The position numbers and the translations under genes were made by a program. Positions 36,517 through 48,471 of a stretch of DNA of 64,000 nucleotides are shown in pieces (the first letter of the stretch is position 1; each line of letters starts with the position of its first letter). The stretch comes from Chlamydoabsidia padenii (lineage: Eukaryota > Mucoromycota > Mucoromycetes > Mucorales > Cunninghamellaceae): assembly GCA_025330725.1 (NCBI GenBank), contig JAIWND010000010.1:982100-1046099 (forward strand). The letters run 5' to 3'. The notes under the pieces were generated by a model. The model saw only the letters and a program-made list of their open reading frames with translations. It ran no database searches and was not told the origin of the DNA.

Positions 36517-37705
36517 ATGGCGCGTATCAAACAAGGTATGAGGGAAGCTCGGAGGAAGCGCAAGGCAGAAGATGAAGACGGTGATGATCAAAATCGGCAA
36601 CCCGACCTACTTCCATTGGATCAAAAAGCTAGTGGAGAACAATCAAGTAAGCCAAATATTGTTTGATAGCTCTTTGACTATTTGTTCTAAAACTCATCTT
36701 TTGTTTGCAACAAACAGAGCCTCCCAAACGCCAGCGACGTGGAAAGTCAAAAAACATCTCCCGCCGCAAACAAGACTTTGAAGGAAAGAAAGGGAAGAAG
36801 ACTCACCAGAAGGACATACAAGATCAAAATAAATCCAGAAAATCACCTCCTACTTGCATAAAGGAGAAAAATGTTGAAGCATCAAAGACGCATTCTCGCA
36901 GTTCCAACAAATTTTGCAAACAAAAGGCTACCCGAGAAATGGTGCAACTCTTTGTTGATGGCGAACGTCTTTCTAACAGAGGCAATAGTTGTTTCGTGCA
37001 GCGGCAGCGATCGAAGAAAGATGGAAGTTGGAAGAAATGGCGGCGTCAATTCGACAAATTTTCCCAAGGAATACCTTCTATACAGTAAGCGAATTCGTCT
37101 GAAAATGTATGTTGAAAAGAGTGATACTGTAACTTTTTGGTTTGTTTTTCTTGGGAGTGCTGTGTAGACCTAAAACACGTAAATGGAAAAAACATCCCTT
37201 TGAAGAATCAAACAAGATCCCATTACTGTATGTCGGTGACGGAAAGTTCGATCGAAGATCTTCCCGTGAAAAACCGCGCGGTCTAGTGAAGGTATTCCGG
37301 AAAGCTACAAAGTTGGCACAAAGACAACACTTAATGTTTGTGGTGGATGTGAACGAACAATATACATTGAAGTTGTGCTCGAGATGTGGAAAACGATCAT
37401 TGGATAATGTACGTGTTGGTGACAATAGGCGGTCAAAATTGCATAGTGTTGTAAGCTGCAATGCTTGCCACATTATATGGTAACAAAATGTCAATGCCTC
37501 CAGAAACATTCATTCCTTGGCCTTGTTCGAAATTTGTGGGTTGGTGCCAGATGTCTTCACACGTGGATACGTACAAACGCCCAACGAAAATAATTCGGGT
37601 AGTAAAAACCCGTCTGACGCATAAACCGTAAGTGGCACCTCCTTTTCTTTTCCTTTTCTAAACCTTCCTTTCTATATTATAGTAATTGGACTCTTGTCTG
37701 GTTTA
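36517..37705 (+). pseudogene. decayed Fanzor (eukaryotic TnpB-like) gene, copy 1
   Basis: ATG at 36517 opens a Lys/Arg-rich, NLS-like exon (MARIKQGMREARRKRK) with a plausible intron (about 36629-36718). A later plausible intron (donor GTATGT at 37107, acceptor TAG at 37167) leads into the C-terminal part: IPLLYVGDGKFDRR, then VVDVNEQYTLKLCSRCGKRS, VVSCNACHIIW, a TAA where the family has a charged residue, and NVNASRNI. This is the Fanzor/TnpB C-terminus: the Glu next to the zinc ribbon, CxxC...CxxC, and the RuvC-III W-x-R-D-x-N-A-S/A-x-N segment, here with Asp replaced by Asn. A frameshift near 37040, loss of the RuvC-I region and the stop at 37482-37484 show it is dead. Copy 2 (61955-62440) shares its 3' end. 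Confidence 0.75.
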
Positions 37706-37784
37706 TTGTAATTTAACAGGTGGTGTAGATATAAAGAGTAATCTATGTGTGTATATATATATGTTTTATGCGAGAGGGTGATGA

Positions 37785-40700
37785 CTATTGTAAACTACTA
37801 ATAAAACTATCAATGTTGTATTCTTCTTCATAATCCTTTTCATCCCACAGAGATTCCAAGTCTTCCAGTACAGCCTTGGCATTCCCCATCCCAGCCGTCG
37901 CCACAGTCGTCGTATCATCCCCAATGGCCTTTGTCTTTTTCTTCTTGCCATCCTCGACATGAAACAGATCGAGAATTTGATCAGTGTCCATGCTTTTCAG
38001 TCCAGAATTTTGTTGATTCACCACCGAATTGGCAATGTTGAGTTTGAATTTCTGGAGACCCATGATTTTTTCTTCTAGTGTTCCTTTGGTGATCAATCGG
38101 TAGACGTTCACCACCTTTTTCTGACCGATACGGTGCGCACGATCCATGGCTTGCAAGTCCTTCATCGGGTTCCAGTCATGTTCGACAAAGATCACAGTAT
38201 CCGCCCCCGTCAAATTTAATCCCAGTCCACCGACATGGGTCGTCAATAAGAGGACGTCAATCGAAGGATCCGCATTGAATTTGGTCACCATGGCATGTCG
38301 TTTATGTGTATCCACCGAACCATCCAGTCGTAGATAGCTTACCGTTGGCATCAAGGTTTTGAAGAGATCGTTTTCGATAATGTTTAGCATGGTTTTTAGT
38401 TGACAAAAGATAAGAGCCCGGTGTTGACTGACAGCACCAGCAGCCATAGCCGCCGGATCCGATTCTGATTCTGTTGTTGTGGCCCCAATACCACATTCAT
38501 TGAGTAATTGCCTATAAAAAGAGAAAGAAAGATAATAACAACTTTATTAGTCCCTGTTTCCATGTTTGCTGTGAGTGTCATTTCTTTACTTGAGTGCCAG
38601 TAATTTCGGTGCATTGGCGATATCATGCAAGGAGCGATTTGTTCGTTGGAGAGTATCTTGCACCCGATAGTAACTTGGATGCTTGTCGTCCATCACCAAG
38701 AGAGGATGATTACATAGTTTTCGTAAATACTGTAGTGCTTGGAATATATGTGTAGCCTGCTTCTTTGGTGGATCTTCTTTTTTCACCATGGTTGTCGTCG
38801 TTGGCTCCTCCAGACCACTTTCCACCGAATTCTTGACTTGGGACTTGGCAAATTCATCATATAACGTTTTCTAAACATAACAGTTAGTATGCGTAATATA
38901 GGCATAATTCACTTTTTTTTTTATTGGTTAACCATACCTGGATATCACTGAGTTCACAATAGTAATCTTGTATGATTTTCGGAGGTAAATCATGCAAAAC
39001 ATCTTCTTTCAGTCGCCGTAATAAGAATGGTAACACCTGTTTATGCAATGCTTCCAAAGCAAGGGCACCTAGTAGTAAGGATATCAAAATTAGTATGATA
39101 AAATGCCACTTGTTCTCTATATATATCTATTTTACCTGCTTCCTGTTCCTTTGATGAGCTTTTACTATCCCGGCTTGCCAAAATCGGTTTCCCAAATCGT
39201 TCATTAAAGACCTTTTCTGATCCTAAAAACCCAGGCATCAAAAAGTCAAAAAGGGACCAAAGTTCCAGTACGTTGTTTTGAATAGGTGTCCCAGATAATA
39301 TTAACCGGTGATTCGTTTTGATGGACTTTATAGACTTTGTGATTTTGGTTTTCCCATTCTTGATAATATGCCCTTCATCCAATATACAGTAATTCCAGTT
39401 GATTTTGCCCAGATCCGCAATATCGTTCCGAATAATATCATAAGACATGATCACCACATCCACTTGGTCAATGTTGGATCGAAGTCGTTTTCTCTCCGCC
39501 GGTCCACCCGTGTACTGTAACGGCTTGAGATTGACAGAGTAGTGTAATATTTCGTGATACCAATGGCCAGTTAATGTGGGAGGACAAATAACCAAAGAAG
39601 GACAAGGAGCAGAGTCGGGCGCCTTGGTGGCTTCATAGCGTTTGGATCGCAAAAAGTGGTCGCTTGATAAAATACAGATAGATTGTAATGTTTTGCCAAG
39701 GCCCATATCATCACAGAGAATACCATGAAGATGGAATCGATTGAGGAAAGCCAGCCAGTTGACACCTTCTTGTTGATACTTTCGCAATTCCGCATTGATG
39801 ACGACAGGGATTTCAAAGTTTTCCACCTTGGAACTATCCAATAGTTGAGATAAAAACTTGCGTTCATCATCACGGTGAGCCAACATTTGCGCAGACATGC
39901 CAGGTGGATCAGGAATACCGGCTTCCAGTGGGACAAGTTTGATGAGCAAGGCAAAACAGTTGGTGCACACGAGTCGGACAGATTCATCTACGTCGCTCAT
40001 GCGGCCCAACACGGGCACAATAAGGAATATGGTATAAGGGAGGATTTTGGTGTCCAATAGTTGCACCAGGTAATAAATGAGTTCCGAGGCGCCTTGTCGA
40101 TGGATAGGGTTCATCAAGTCGCCGAGATGGGGGATGACACGATCAATCACATATTGCATTGTTTCAGGGGTAATCACATTGGCGATGGTGGCGAGACACC
40201 GGGCACTGACTTGACGGACCACAGCAAAGCATGATTGTAGAGATTTACATATAAAAGGTATAATGGAAATGATACGTGGCCAGAGATCTTGAGAGAGGAA
40301 TGGTACAACAGTGGTGATCAACGAGATAGAATCAATAACTTGTTGACCCAGCAAAAGATCTGTTTCCATGCGTTTGTTGGCCTGTGTAGCATCACCTTCT
40401 TCAGGAGGAAACACTTGTTGTAACCTGGACGACATACATTCCCATAATTTTGGCACCACATCAAATACTTGATTCCCAAAACGATTGCAAAGCACCTGGA
40501 ATGACACTTCAGCACCACGTTTCATCAACTGAGTGTCACGATTGTCCGGGTCTACCTCCTTTGATGTTGTTCCAGTTGCAGATTTGGTGTCTTCTTTTTG
40601 AATGCTTTGTATACCGGATTGTGCCATATTTTCCTCCAGGATGGGTGTCTTTGTCGAGTCGGAGCATAAAAAGATGCAGAGATTTTTGGTGATCTGGTCG

Positions 40701-43700
40701 TTCAACTTTATGCGATTGGGAGACCTTGAACACATGGCAATCAAATCAGCAAGGGTGCATGCCGATCTTTGTTGGAGTTCTGCATTTTCTTCAAACTGTT
40801 AACAAAAACAGAGAGAGAGAGAGAGAAAAGATTAGTACTAGTCATTTTATCACTATCACCAAACTTGACTCTTACCTTGATGCTGTTCATAACACTACGT
40901 ATTAATGGATTCAGTTTCCCAGGTAAAACACCCAATTCCACCACCGCACCAGCTGTTGCAGAATATACATTGATTTCGACTTTTTGCTTTAGGTCTTCAT
41001 AATAGCCCACAGATGCCACCACTCGTCGTTGACGTTCTTCCAAAGAGGTAACACTTGCTACTTTACCCTTCGAATTCGGTATACGACCCACCATAGGACC
41101 AAACGCCTCCGAGACTAACCAACCGGCAGTTTCAATAGTAAAGACATCACCTTGATAATCGGGCGGAGTTTCACCGAGAACCATAGCAGGTAATTGGGGC
41201 ACAGTATCAGGAGCTAGTTGAGCTTCAACAAATCCATTGATCAAAGCCTGGCATTCGTTACGGATTCGTTTCAGTAGATGAACCAATTCAAAGTAGAAGG
41301 TGGCTGTTTGGTTGGCTCCATTTTCCAAATTGGTGATCATCAGTTGAGACAGATTCTTGGGAAAGTTGTGAGTTGTCGCCAATACAGTCAAGGGTTCCGT
41401 CTTGCCAATACAGTCCACATGGTAACGATTTTGCAGCACAGCCTTTGCCCATTCTTCAATCACCATTGCCCCTAATTGTCGTTTGAGTGCCCATTGAGAA
41501 GTGGAGAGAGAGAATAAGACTTCTTGATAAGAGTTTTCCATTGCATCATCAGGCCACATGCTCATTGCCATACCGAGTGCACTGGCGCAAGCAATCCTTC
41601 CACACACTACTTGTTCCATCGTCACCATGGAAAAGTCTTGAGCAATCATACCAGCATCCAAATTGTGTCCCACTTCATCATCGCCATTTTTTATCGCAGT
41701 ATCCGATGGTCGAATATCAGTAGCAGTACTACCTTTGCCAGTGGATCCCTTTGGTTTTGACTTTTTGCTGTTGTTGATGTCTATGTGATTGTCGAATCCA
41801 AATACACCAGGGGGTTTATAAAAGTGAGCCACCACATTGAGAGGTTGTCCAATAGGGGTCATTGCCAATTCAAACCAGCTACCCAGCCAGTTTTGAGTGC
41901 CTTGCAATACGATAGCTTGATCCACGAGGTTTCCAATCGTCAAACTTTTCCAGACATGTAGACTCTTCTTGATAATATCAGCACGTTCTTCTACCATGAG
42001 ATTTTGGAATACCAGGCGATAGACACGTTCATCCACCCATTCAGAAGCAGTACCGCAATCCAAAAAGGTAAGTAGTGTATTCAATACAGCCACCCGGACG
42101 CTGCTGATTGTGTGTCGGAAGAAGGGGTGAAGTCGAGGTACCAAGTCGGCCAATGAGCATCCACTTTTAACTATATCCATAACACCAGGTTGTTCGAATA
42201 GTTTTGCAATCAAATCCATTACCGCACCAGTAGAAGCTGTCAGATCATCCTTCAAGTCCACCAAGCAATCCCATAGTGTGGTAATCACATCCTGTATACG
42301 GTTTTTTGAGGACATACGCACAAAGTCGGCAGTGATTGGCAAAAGAGTAGATGCACTGACAGCACGGACATCGTCATCGTGATCGCGGAGACCCAATATG
42401 ACAGCACCAGTGGTTCCTTCCACCAAGTATTCCACCAGATCCTTTCGTACAGCCACCGTATATTTGAGACCTAAAAGACCCGCATGCCGTACTTCCCAAA
42501 TAGACCTTGAGCCAAAAGCAGGATCATCTTGAGCTATTAATTTAAGTAGCGTGTTGTGGACCTTGACCACACCTTCAGGTTGCATATATTGGAGTACGGT
42601 ACCGAGGGTTTGAGAGCATGTTTCGCGCACAGGACACACCACTTGATCAGAGACAAAATCAGCAAAGCGATCCAGAGCAAAGACACATAGCAGGCGAATA
42701 GCAGCGTCTTCTAACCATGCATTATGAAGGGCTTGGTTTTCAGATTGATTGAATCCAGCTATGGTATAAAGAATGATAAATACATTGTCCTCTATATCAC
42801 AAGTTTTTTTTTTTTTTATTATTATTATTACCTGTTTTCCCGGCACCTGCGCCATGTCCTTTCAATATACTTCGAAGCCCAATACCAGCACCATGTCGAA
42901 TTTCCCAAGTGGGATCAAACAAATCCATACACAAGTGTTCACATATCATTTTGAATGGCCAATCCACAGACGTTTGTCCACCGTCAACCGATGCGTTTTC
43001 GAGTTTCTTTGACTCGACTACAAATTTGTCGGATTGAGGTTGTGCTGTGATATCAAATGCTACAACAAAAAAATAAGTAAGTATGTAGAAGATTGAAAAA
43101 TAAAAACAAGTGGGTATATTACCTTCTTGTTCCGGTTCAGCCTTGATTGGTTTCGATTCGGTTTTCCCCTTAAAGTCAACAACCCGCACCCTATACAACA
43201 TACAGTTACACAAAGAATAAAAGAAAAGTGAGCATAAGAGGACCGTCGCGTTGTATATGCCACTTACTTTTCCTTGTTTTTATTGAGTTTAGCATCCATT
43301 TTCATTTTCCGTTTCAGCATATTTCGTTCACGCGCAGAGAGTCCAGCCATATTAATTTCCTGAACTACAGGTGTTGGTGCCTGATCATTTATTGTTGATG
43401 CATGACTATTAGAGGTCGATGGTGATGGTGATGATGATACTGAATCGCCCTTTTTCTTCGTGTCCAAATCCGCATCGTCCAAGAGATCCACTATGATATA
43501 AAAACCAAACATATAAGTCCCGTCATAAAAAGGCACTATCTGTTTTTTATTTTACCATCCATAAATTGACTTCCTAGGCCCAACCTTTCACGCAAGTTCC
43601 GTCGTTGCATTTCTAGTCGTTCTTGAGGTGTCATGTCTGAGAGGTCAATATCGTATTCTTTGCCTGCTGAGCCCAGTAATGTTTTCCCGTGTTGTAGTAC

Positions 43701-44275
43701 TGATGCAAGGTCGAATTGATTGAAACCAAGTTTGTTGACATCTTCTGGTGTACTAGTTGTAGTTGATAGTATTTGTTGAGGCTCCCAAGGAGATACGTTT
43801 GCTGCAATTGATTCCAAAGCTTGACCGGCTGCCCAACGTGTATCCCATGTTTTGCTTCGTAAATGCACAACGACCTATAAACACAATGTCGAGTAAAAGA
43901 GAGAGCCAATTAGTGACAAGTGGAAGAAAGAGTCGTTTTTTGCCTTACCCTTGATAATAGATTGTAGAGTTCGCTAGGGTGTTGTTTTTGAATTTCACCC
44001 AATTGTTGTGCAGCAGTTCTTCTAACAGCCGACGTTGATCCAGTATCTAGCAAAAGCACCAGGCGATCAAGTCTTCAAGTAATTGTCAAAGGAATCGTAA
44101 ACGCGTCGCAAGTCAAAGTCAATGTAGATTTTGATGATGAGAAGATACATGAGAGGCAATTTTTTTTTTTTTTGAAAAAAAAAAATAAGGAATGCTTTTA
44201 GTATAAACAGTTTACCGAAATTATCCAGAGTGTTTTATCCTTATTGCTTTTTTTTTATTTTTACCTTGTGGCCAT
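37785..44275 (-). CDS. MOT1: MOT1 (BTAF1), TBP-associated Snf2-family ATPase
   Basis: About twelve exons encode roughly 1,850 residues. The N-terminal half is HEAT-repeat helices that clasp TBP, opening MATRLDRLVLLLDTGSTSAVRR as in other MOT1 proteins. The C-terminal half is a Snf2 ATPase: DDMGLGKTLQSI (motif I), DEGHIIKNGKTKI (motif II), SGTPIQNN (III), FNADPSIDVLLLTTHVGGLG (V), QAMDRAHRIGQKKVV (VI), and the family tail EEEYNIDSFISSL. MOT1 strips TBP from DNA using ATP and represses or redistributes transcription. The first exon holds just 11 coding bases (44265-44275), followed by a 192-nt intron; this start is chosen because it alone gives the conserved N-terminus. The frame is intact. Confidence 0.95.
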
Positions 44276-45054
44276 AGTCTATATATTATTAATAATTAAA
44301 AAAGATAGGTGATTTGAGGAAGAAGGCAAGAAAAAGAGAGAAAGAAAAAATTCAGCCACTTTTTGATTTTCCGTTCCAGCAGGAAAAAAGACCCTTTTAT
44401 CTCTTTTGACCCCATCAGCTCATCCAAAAAACTCCGATTCTCGTGACTAGATGTTCGTACACTGTGTCTACCTCTTAATGACGTTAACAAGAAAAAAAAA
44501 AAATAGGCAGACTACTTGAGTATGTATTTGGACACACTCAAGTGCTCATATCAATGAAGGGAGTGTGTAGCAAGTTACTCGCTATTCAAGCCTAGCGAGG
44601 TGGAGAATGAATAAACCAACGAAGCAAGAGAATGGTGATGGTTACTGGAACGAATATACTACCAGATTTGAATCCATTATTAAAATTGTGGTGGTAATGG
44701 GATGGGTTACACTGTTGACCATGACCAAACTAGAGCGGCGTTTCAAATCCAATCTGCTTGTACCTCCTTTTGAGGACTTTTATGGAGGAAACCTTGATCG
44801 ATCAGCATGGTGCATCGACAAGGTAATATTTACTCAGCTTACGCCAAATGATACATTGCCTCCTTTAAGGCTTGCTTTCCCCCCAAATAAAAACCAGTCT
44901 GTCCATGGCGTTCTCACTGTATGAGTTGAATAAGCAGGATATTCAAATCCCGCTCAGATTGCATAAAAACTGGTTTCATTCGGTCGCACTTTTTTTCACA
45001 TCTCTTTCCGCTTCTTTACACTTTTTCATTTTTTATTATACCTCATTGAAAATT
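44276..45054. promoter_or_regulatory. divergent promoter region of MOT1 and the MpaB-like gene
   Basis: GCGGCGTTTCAAATCC (44735-44750) and ATTCAAATCCCGCTC (44941-44955) are copies of the recurring element, the second about 110 bp before the plus-strand ATG. A 105-codon plus-strand frame (44607-44924) lies here; it has no recognised domain, and I leave it uncalled. Confidence 0.4.
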
Positions 45055-46351
45055 ATGGATTACTTGACACAACTTTCCACACCAACATTGATAATCTTCA
45101 GCTTGGCCATCTATTGCAGCATAGTGCGCTACTACCGGTACAAATCATTGAACGATATGATCAAAAAGTACCCTGACCCGAATACTATCCTCCAGAGCAA
45201 TGAAGCTGCCAATGAAATATACAGTAATGTCTTTAGAAGGGAATTTCCACGTAAGTAGAAAAAAGAGGGGGGGGGAAATGAAAAACACTCTATAATCTAA
45301 CATGACCATGTGTGTGACAAAGTTATTGCCAGAACATCCATGGAATTCTCTCTATTCAAGACCTTTGTTATCCCCTGTGTCAGCAAACTACTGGTGGCTA
45401 CTGGTGAATTCGCAAATAACTGTACCAAGCGGGCTGAAGATACGGAAATCATCCTATCCGAAATGATCGACGCTTACCCTCGTATCCAAAACCATCTCAT
45501 GCAAGGTCACACTGTATCTGAAAAAGAAGTGGAACAACAACATCATCGACACAAGTTATCTGTGGAACGTCTCAATCAAATACATGGAAGATATCCTATC
45601 AGAAATAGTGATTTTGTCTACACACTGGCTCTCTTCTTGGCTGATCCTATCCAATGGATTGAAGATTACGAATGGAGGCCTCTCGATATACGGGAAATCA
45701 ATGCAAGTACATGAAGGGAACATAAAAAGTATCAAGAAAACTAACATTATATACTACACACATAGGCAATCTTTAAAGTATGGTATGACATTGGTCTGGA
45801 AATGAATATTACGGATATCCCGGAGACGGTAGAAGAACTTTTAAAGTTTAAGGAGGTAAGATGATGATGCTTGACGGTTTTACAGGAATTAACCATGTTT
45901 TTAAAATAAACAGGACCACGAAGACAAGGAAATCCAATACTCACCAACCAATTGGAAAGTCGCCTTGCCTACCATTGAACATTTATTGACTCGATTACCC
46001 ACCTTCCTATGGCCGGCGGTCTTTAAATTCCTTCCTTGCCTGTTGGACAAGCGTGCTATCGACGCTTTTGGCATTGATAAACCCAGCTGGCTCATTCGAC
46101 TGATATTCGCCATCACAGTCAGAGGACGGGCTTTATTCATCCGTTACTTTTGTCTGCCTCGACGCCAATACCTCCTTCGAACTCCATTCCATGCTAATGA
46201 AGATGGTCGGTATGTGCCTCACTTTTTTGTATACAAGCCCGAACTTTATCATGGTGGATACTGTATACCTGAATTGGGTCCTGTCAAAATGATGCCAAAG
46301 ACTTGTCCTATTGTCCATCGCAAGTCATATGGCGCCACTAACAAGGAATAA
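45055..46351 (+). CDS. MpaB / latex-clearing-type (DUF2236) membrane oxygenase
   Basis: Four exons give about 370 residues. An N-terminal membrane anchor (LSTPTLIIFSLAIYCSIVRYY) is followed by the DUF2236 helical domain: EFSLFKTFVIPCVSKLLVATGEFANN, RAEDTEIILSEM, HRHKLSVERLNQIHGRYPI, DFVYTLALFLADPIQWIEDYEWRPL and RLIFAITVRGRALFIRYFCLPRR (shown in pieces). Conserved His and Arg of the haem-binding region are present. The family includes MpaB, an ER-bound oxygenase that cleaves the prenyl chain in mycophenolic acid synthesis, and rubber oxygenase; here no biosynthetic cluster surrounds it and the substrate is unknown. Exon 1 ends FPAC-type donor CCAC|GTAAGT; the acceptor GACAAAG|TTATTGCC restores the frame. 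Confidence 0.82.
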
Positions 46352-47489
46352 ATCATCCCCCCTTTTTTTTTATCCTTACTATAGCCCCCCCCTTATTTGC
46401 TCTATGTTTTATTCTATCCCCTTTTCTTAAATAAAAATGATACAGTATTAATAAAATAAACATGTATATAATGATAATGGTTGGTTTATTTAGTTTATTG
46501 ATGGTATCTATTATAATCTAATTATTTTATGACTACCTAAAACCTGTTTGTTTGTGTCCCTTATATCAAGATCCATCCATTAGTAATCATCAGGATGTTT
46601 CTGTCAAACCAGATTTGCCACCCCCACCCGATTCGTTTTTGATAAAGTGGTGCAGTGTAGTTACACTTGATTATCGTCTTGTTGTTTAGTTAGATGTACG
46701 AATCTTGTTGATGCCCATGCACACACACATCCCTTTCCAGTGGCGCCCACATGATCAGTCCAAAGGAGATATCACCTAGGAGCCATCATGTAAGGGTCTA
46801 GAATGACCAGTATTCTTGATCAAGTCCACGTCCACCTACAACTTATTTTTTTGTTGTCTTTATATAACCCAACATGAGTGACGGGAATTGACTTTGTACC
46901 TAGGGGGAAAAGGAAAAAGAGTTGCATTTTACCTTTATAAACATCCTTCATAACCCACAGCTCTTTTTCACCTTGACCCAGTTATATGTGGCAATCTACA
47001 TTAATAGAATCTACTTGAATGATAAAAATTACCATCGAAGTGCAGTGTGTGTGGGCTGCGATAACTTCCCGGAAAGTTTTGAACATGAAAACGAGTGGAG
47101 ACAAAGGAATGGAGAAAGAGAGAGAGCGGATTCATACCAAGTGGCCAGCATTACTACATGAATTGTTTGATTGTATATCCGTTGTAGCCTGGCTGACCTC
47201 ATCGGCAGTGGCGAAAGGAGGACGGATAGAGAGGAATCATCCAGGAGGGCGGAAAGAAGAAATGAAGGATGAAGGGGGAAAAAAAGTTGGCGATCAGTGT
47301 TGGGGAAATGATAGCGTGTGAAAATTGATGGTGAACCAATCATTTAACCAATGGATAAAGATAAGAGGTGGTCAGTGCTGGGAAATCGTACAATTTTCAG
47401 GATTATGTCTAAATCAAGTCAATCAAATCAATAAAAAATAAGTGATACGAAAAGATGGGGTCTTTATTAAACGTCAAATGGTTATGGTG
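46352..47489. other. gene-poor intergenic DNA
   Basis: Starts with AATAAAAATG (46429-46438), a likely polyadenylation signal for the MpaB-like gene. Overlapping frames of 79-104 codons on both strands at 46922-47343 have no family resemblance. A short near-direct repeat, TCAGTG-TGGGGAAAT, occurs at about 47294 and 47375. Nothing else recognised. Confidence 0.35.
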
Positions 47490-47556
47490 TTTGGGTTAAA
47501 AGCCAAGCACCCAACTTGCGATGACTTTTACCCACTTCGTGTTCAAACCCCGCATT
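47490..47556 (+). repeat. dispersed repeat family, copy D (fragment)
   Basis: AAAAGCCAAGCACCCAACTT, then GCGATGACTTTTACC and TTCAAACCCCGC, matching the second half of copies A-C with the middle deleted. Confidence 0.6.
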
Positions 47557-47569
47557 ACCTTGATTCCTT

Positions 47570-47800
47570 ACTAAAATTTTGGATAGGCTCTCCTCGTTCC
47601 ATTGTTAAAGGATGCTAATGATTAAAGTGGTGATGTGAATAATATAATCGATTTCCAATATACTTTACTACAAAATTTAAACGCCAAGATCCTTGTGTCA
47701 GTCTGTCCAAGCTTGTAATAATTTTTACCTGTCTTTGCAAGAAAAAAGGACGAAGACTTTTTTTTACAGAAGCAAAATCATTTTCAAATCCCGTCAGTCC
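47570..47800 (+). repeat. dispersed repeat family, copy B
   Basis: Landmarks GTTCCATTGTTAAAGGATGC, TAATGATTAAAGTGGTGATG, CCAATATACTTTACTACAAA, CCTTGTGTCAGTCTGTCCAA and CATTTTCAAATCCCGTC. It ends about 8 bp before copy C starts, so B and C are in tandem. Confidence 0.8.
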
Positions 47801-47807
47801 CTAGTCA

Positions 47808-48030
47808 GAGTTGGAAGGAGCTTTACCGTTCCATTGTCAACGGATGCTAATGATTAAAGTGGCCATGCGGACACTATGGCCCATTTCCAACATACTTTAC
47901 CGCAAAGTCAAGTGCCAAAACCCTTGTGTTAGTATGCAATGACTTTTACCTTTGCGACGAAAGATTTTTTTTTCTATGTGACGAAAGAAAGCTTCATTTT
48001 CAAACGCCGAACACCAAAATTCAATGCGCC
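47808..48030 (+). repeat. dispersed repeat family, copy C
   Basis: Landmarks CGTTCCATTGTCAACGGATG, CTAATGATTAAAGTGGCCAT, CCAACATACTTTACCGCAAA, GACTTTTACCTTTGCGACGA, TTCATTTTCAAACGCCGAAC and ACCAAAATTCAATGCGCC. Closest to copy A in its 3' part. Confidence 0.8.
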
Positions 48031-48103
48031 TGCATGATCATGGAGGGGAAGCGTTGCCAGTCGAGATTTCGTTACTCGCTGTAGGGCCCAAATTTATATA
48101 TGC

Positions 48104-48263
48104 AGTCTCTCCACCCAACTTCTCCCCGTTCCCCCTCTCTTTGCGAGGGCACTCACTCCACAAAAAAAAAATAGATTCAACTACTCACTCAACTCTGTTT
48201 TGTGAAAATCTCTCTCTACCCAGTTTCTCCTGTGCCCCCTCTTTGCTGGGGCACTCCATTCCG
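48104..48263 (+). repeat. diverged tandem duplication, about 105-bp period
   Basis: TCTCTCCACCCAACTTCTCC followed by CCCCCTCTCTTTGCGAGGGCAC (split) at 48105-48161 is echoed by TCTCTCTACCCAGTTTCTCC and CCCCCTCTTTGCTGGGGCAC at 48210-48263. Confidence 0.6.
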
Positions 48264-48471
48264 TTTTTATTACTATCAGCACATCGGTGCGCATTGTTTC
48301 AAAAGGAGGAAGCTCATAATTTTATGATGATGGCTAAGTTTGAATTGTCCGTACGATTTGGCATTTAAAAACAACAGCAAGATTTCATTTACTGTATATA
48401 GAAGTGTGTTTTGCTGTACTATTATATTTTAAAACAATAGCTATGATATAGTCTACGTTTTATATCCCCTG

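Noticed and set aside
44080..44155. Short ATG-started frame (MYLLIIKIYIDFD...) inside MOT1 intron 1 as an alternative MOT1 start
   Set aside because: It hits a stop before the conserved LDRLVLLLDTG; the 11-nt exon at 44265-44275 gives the conserved N-terminus instead.
44607..44924. 105-codon plus-strand frame between MOT1 and the MpaB-like gene
   Set aside because: No domain, no splice or leader context, and it lies in the shared promoter region; could be real but unsupported.
46922..47343. Overlapping 79-104 codon frames on both strands
   Set aside because: Mutually overlapping frames in simple, purine-rich sequence with no recognisable product.
47781..47795. TTCAAATCCCG motifs as tRNA B boxes or TFIIIC sites
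   Set aside because: The sequence resembles GGTTCAAATCCC, but many copies read TTTTAAACCCCG, losing the required C, and no A box or cloverleaf is seen nearby.
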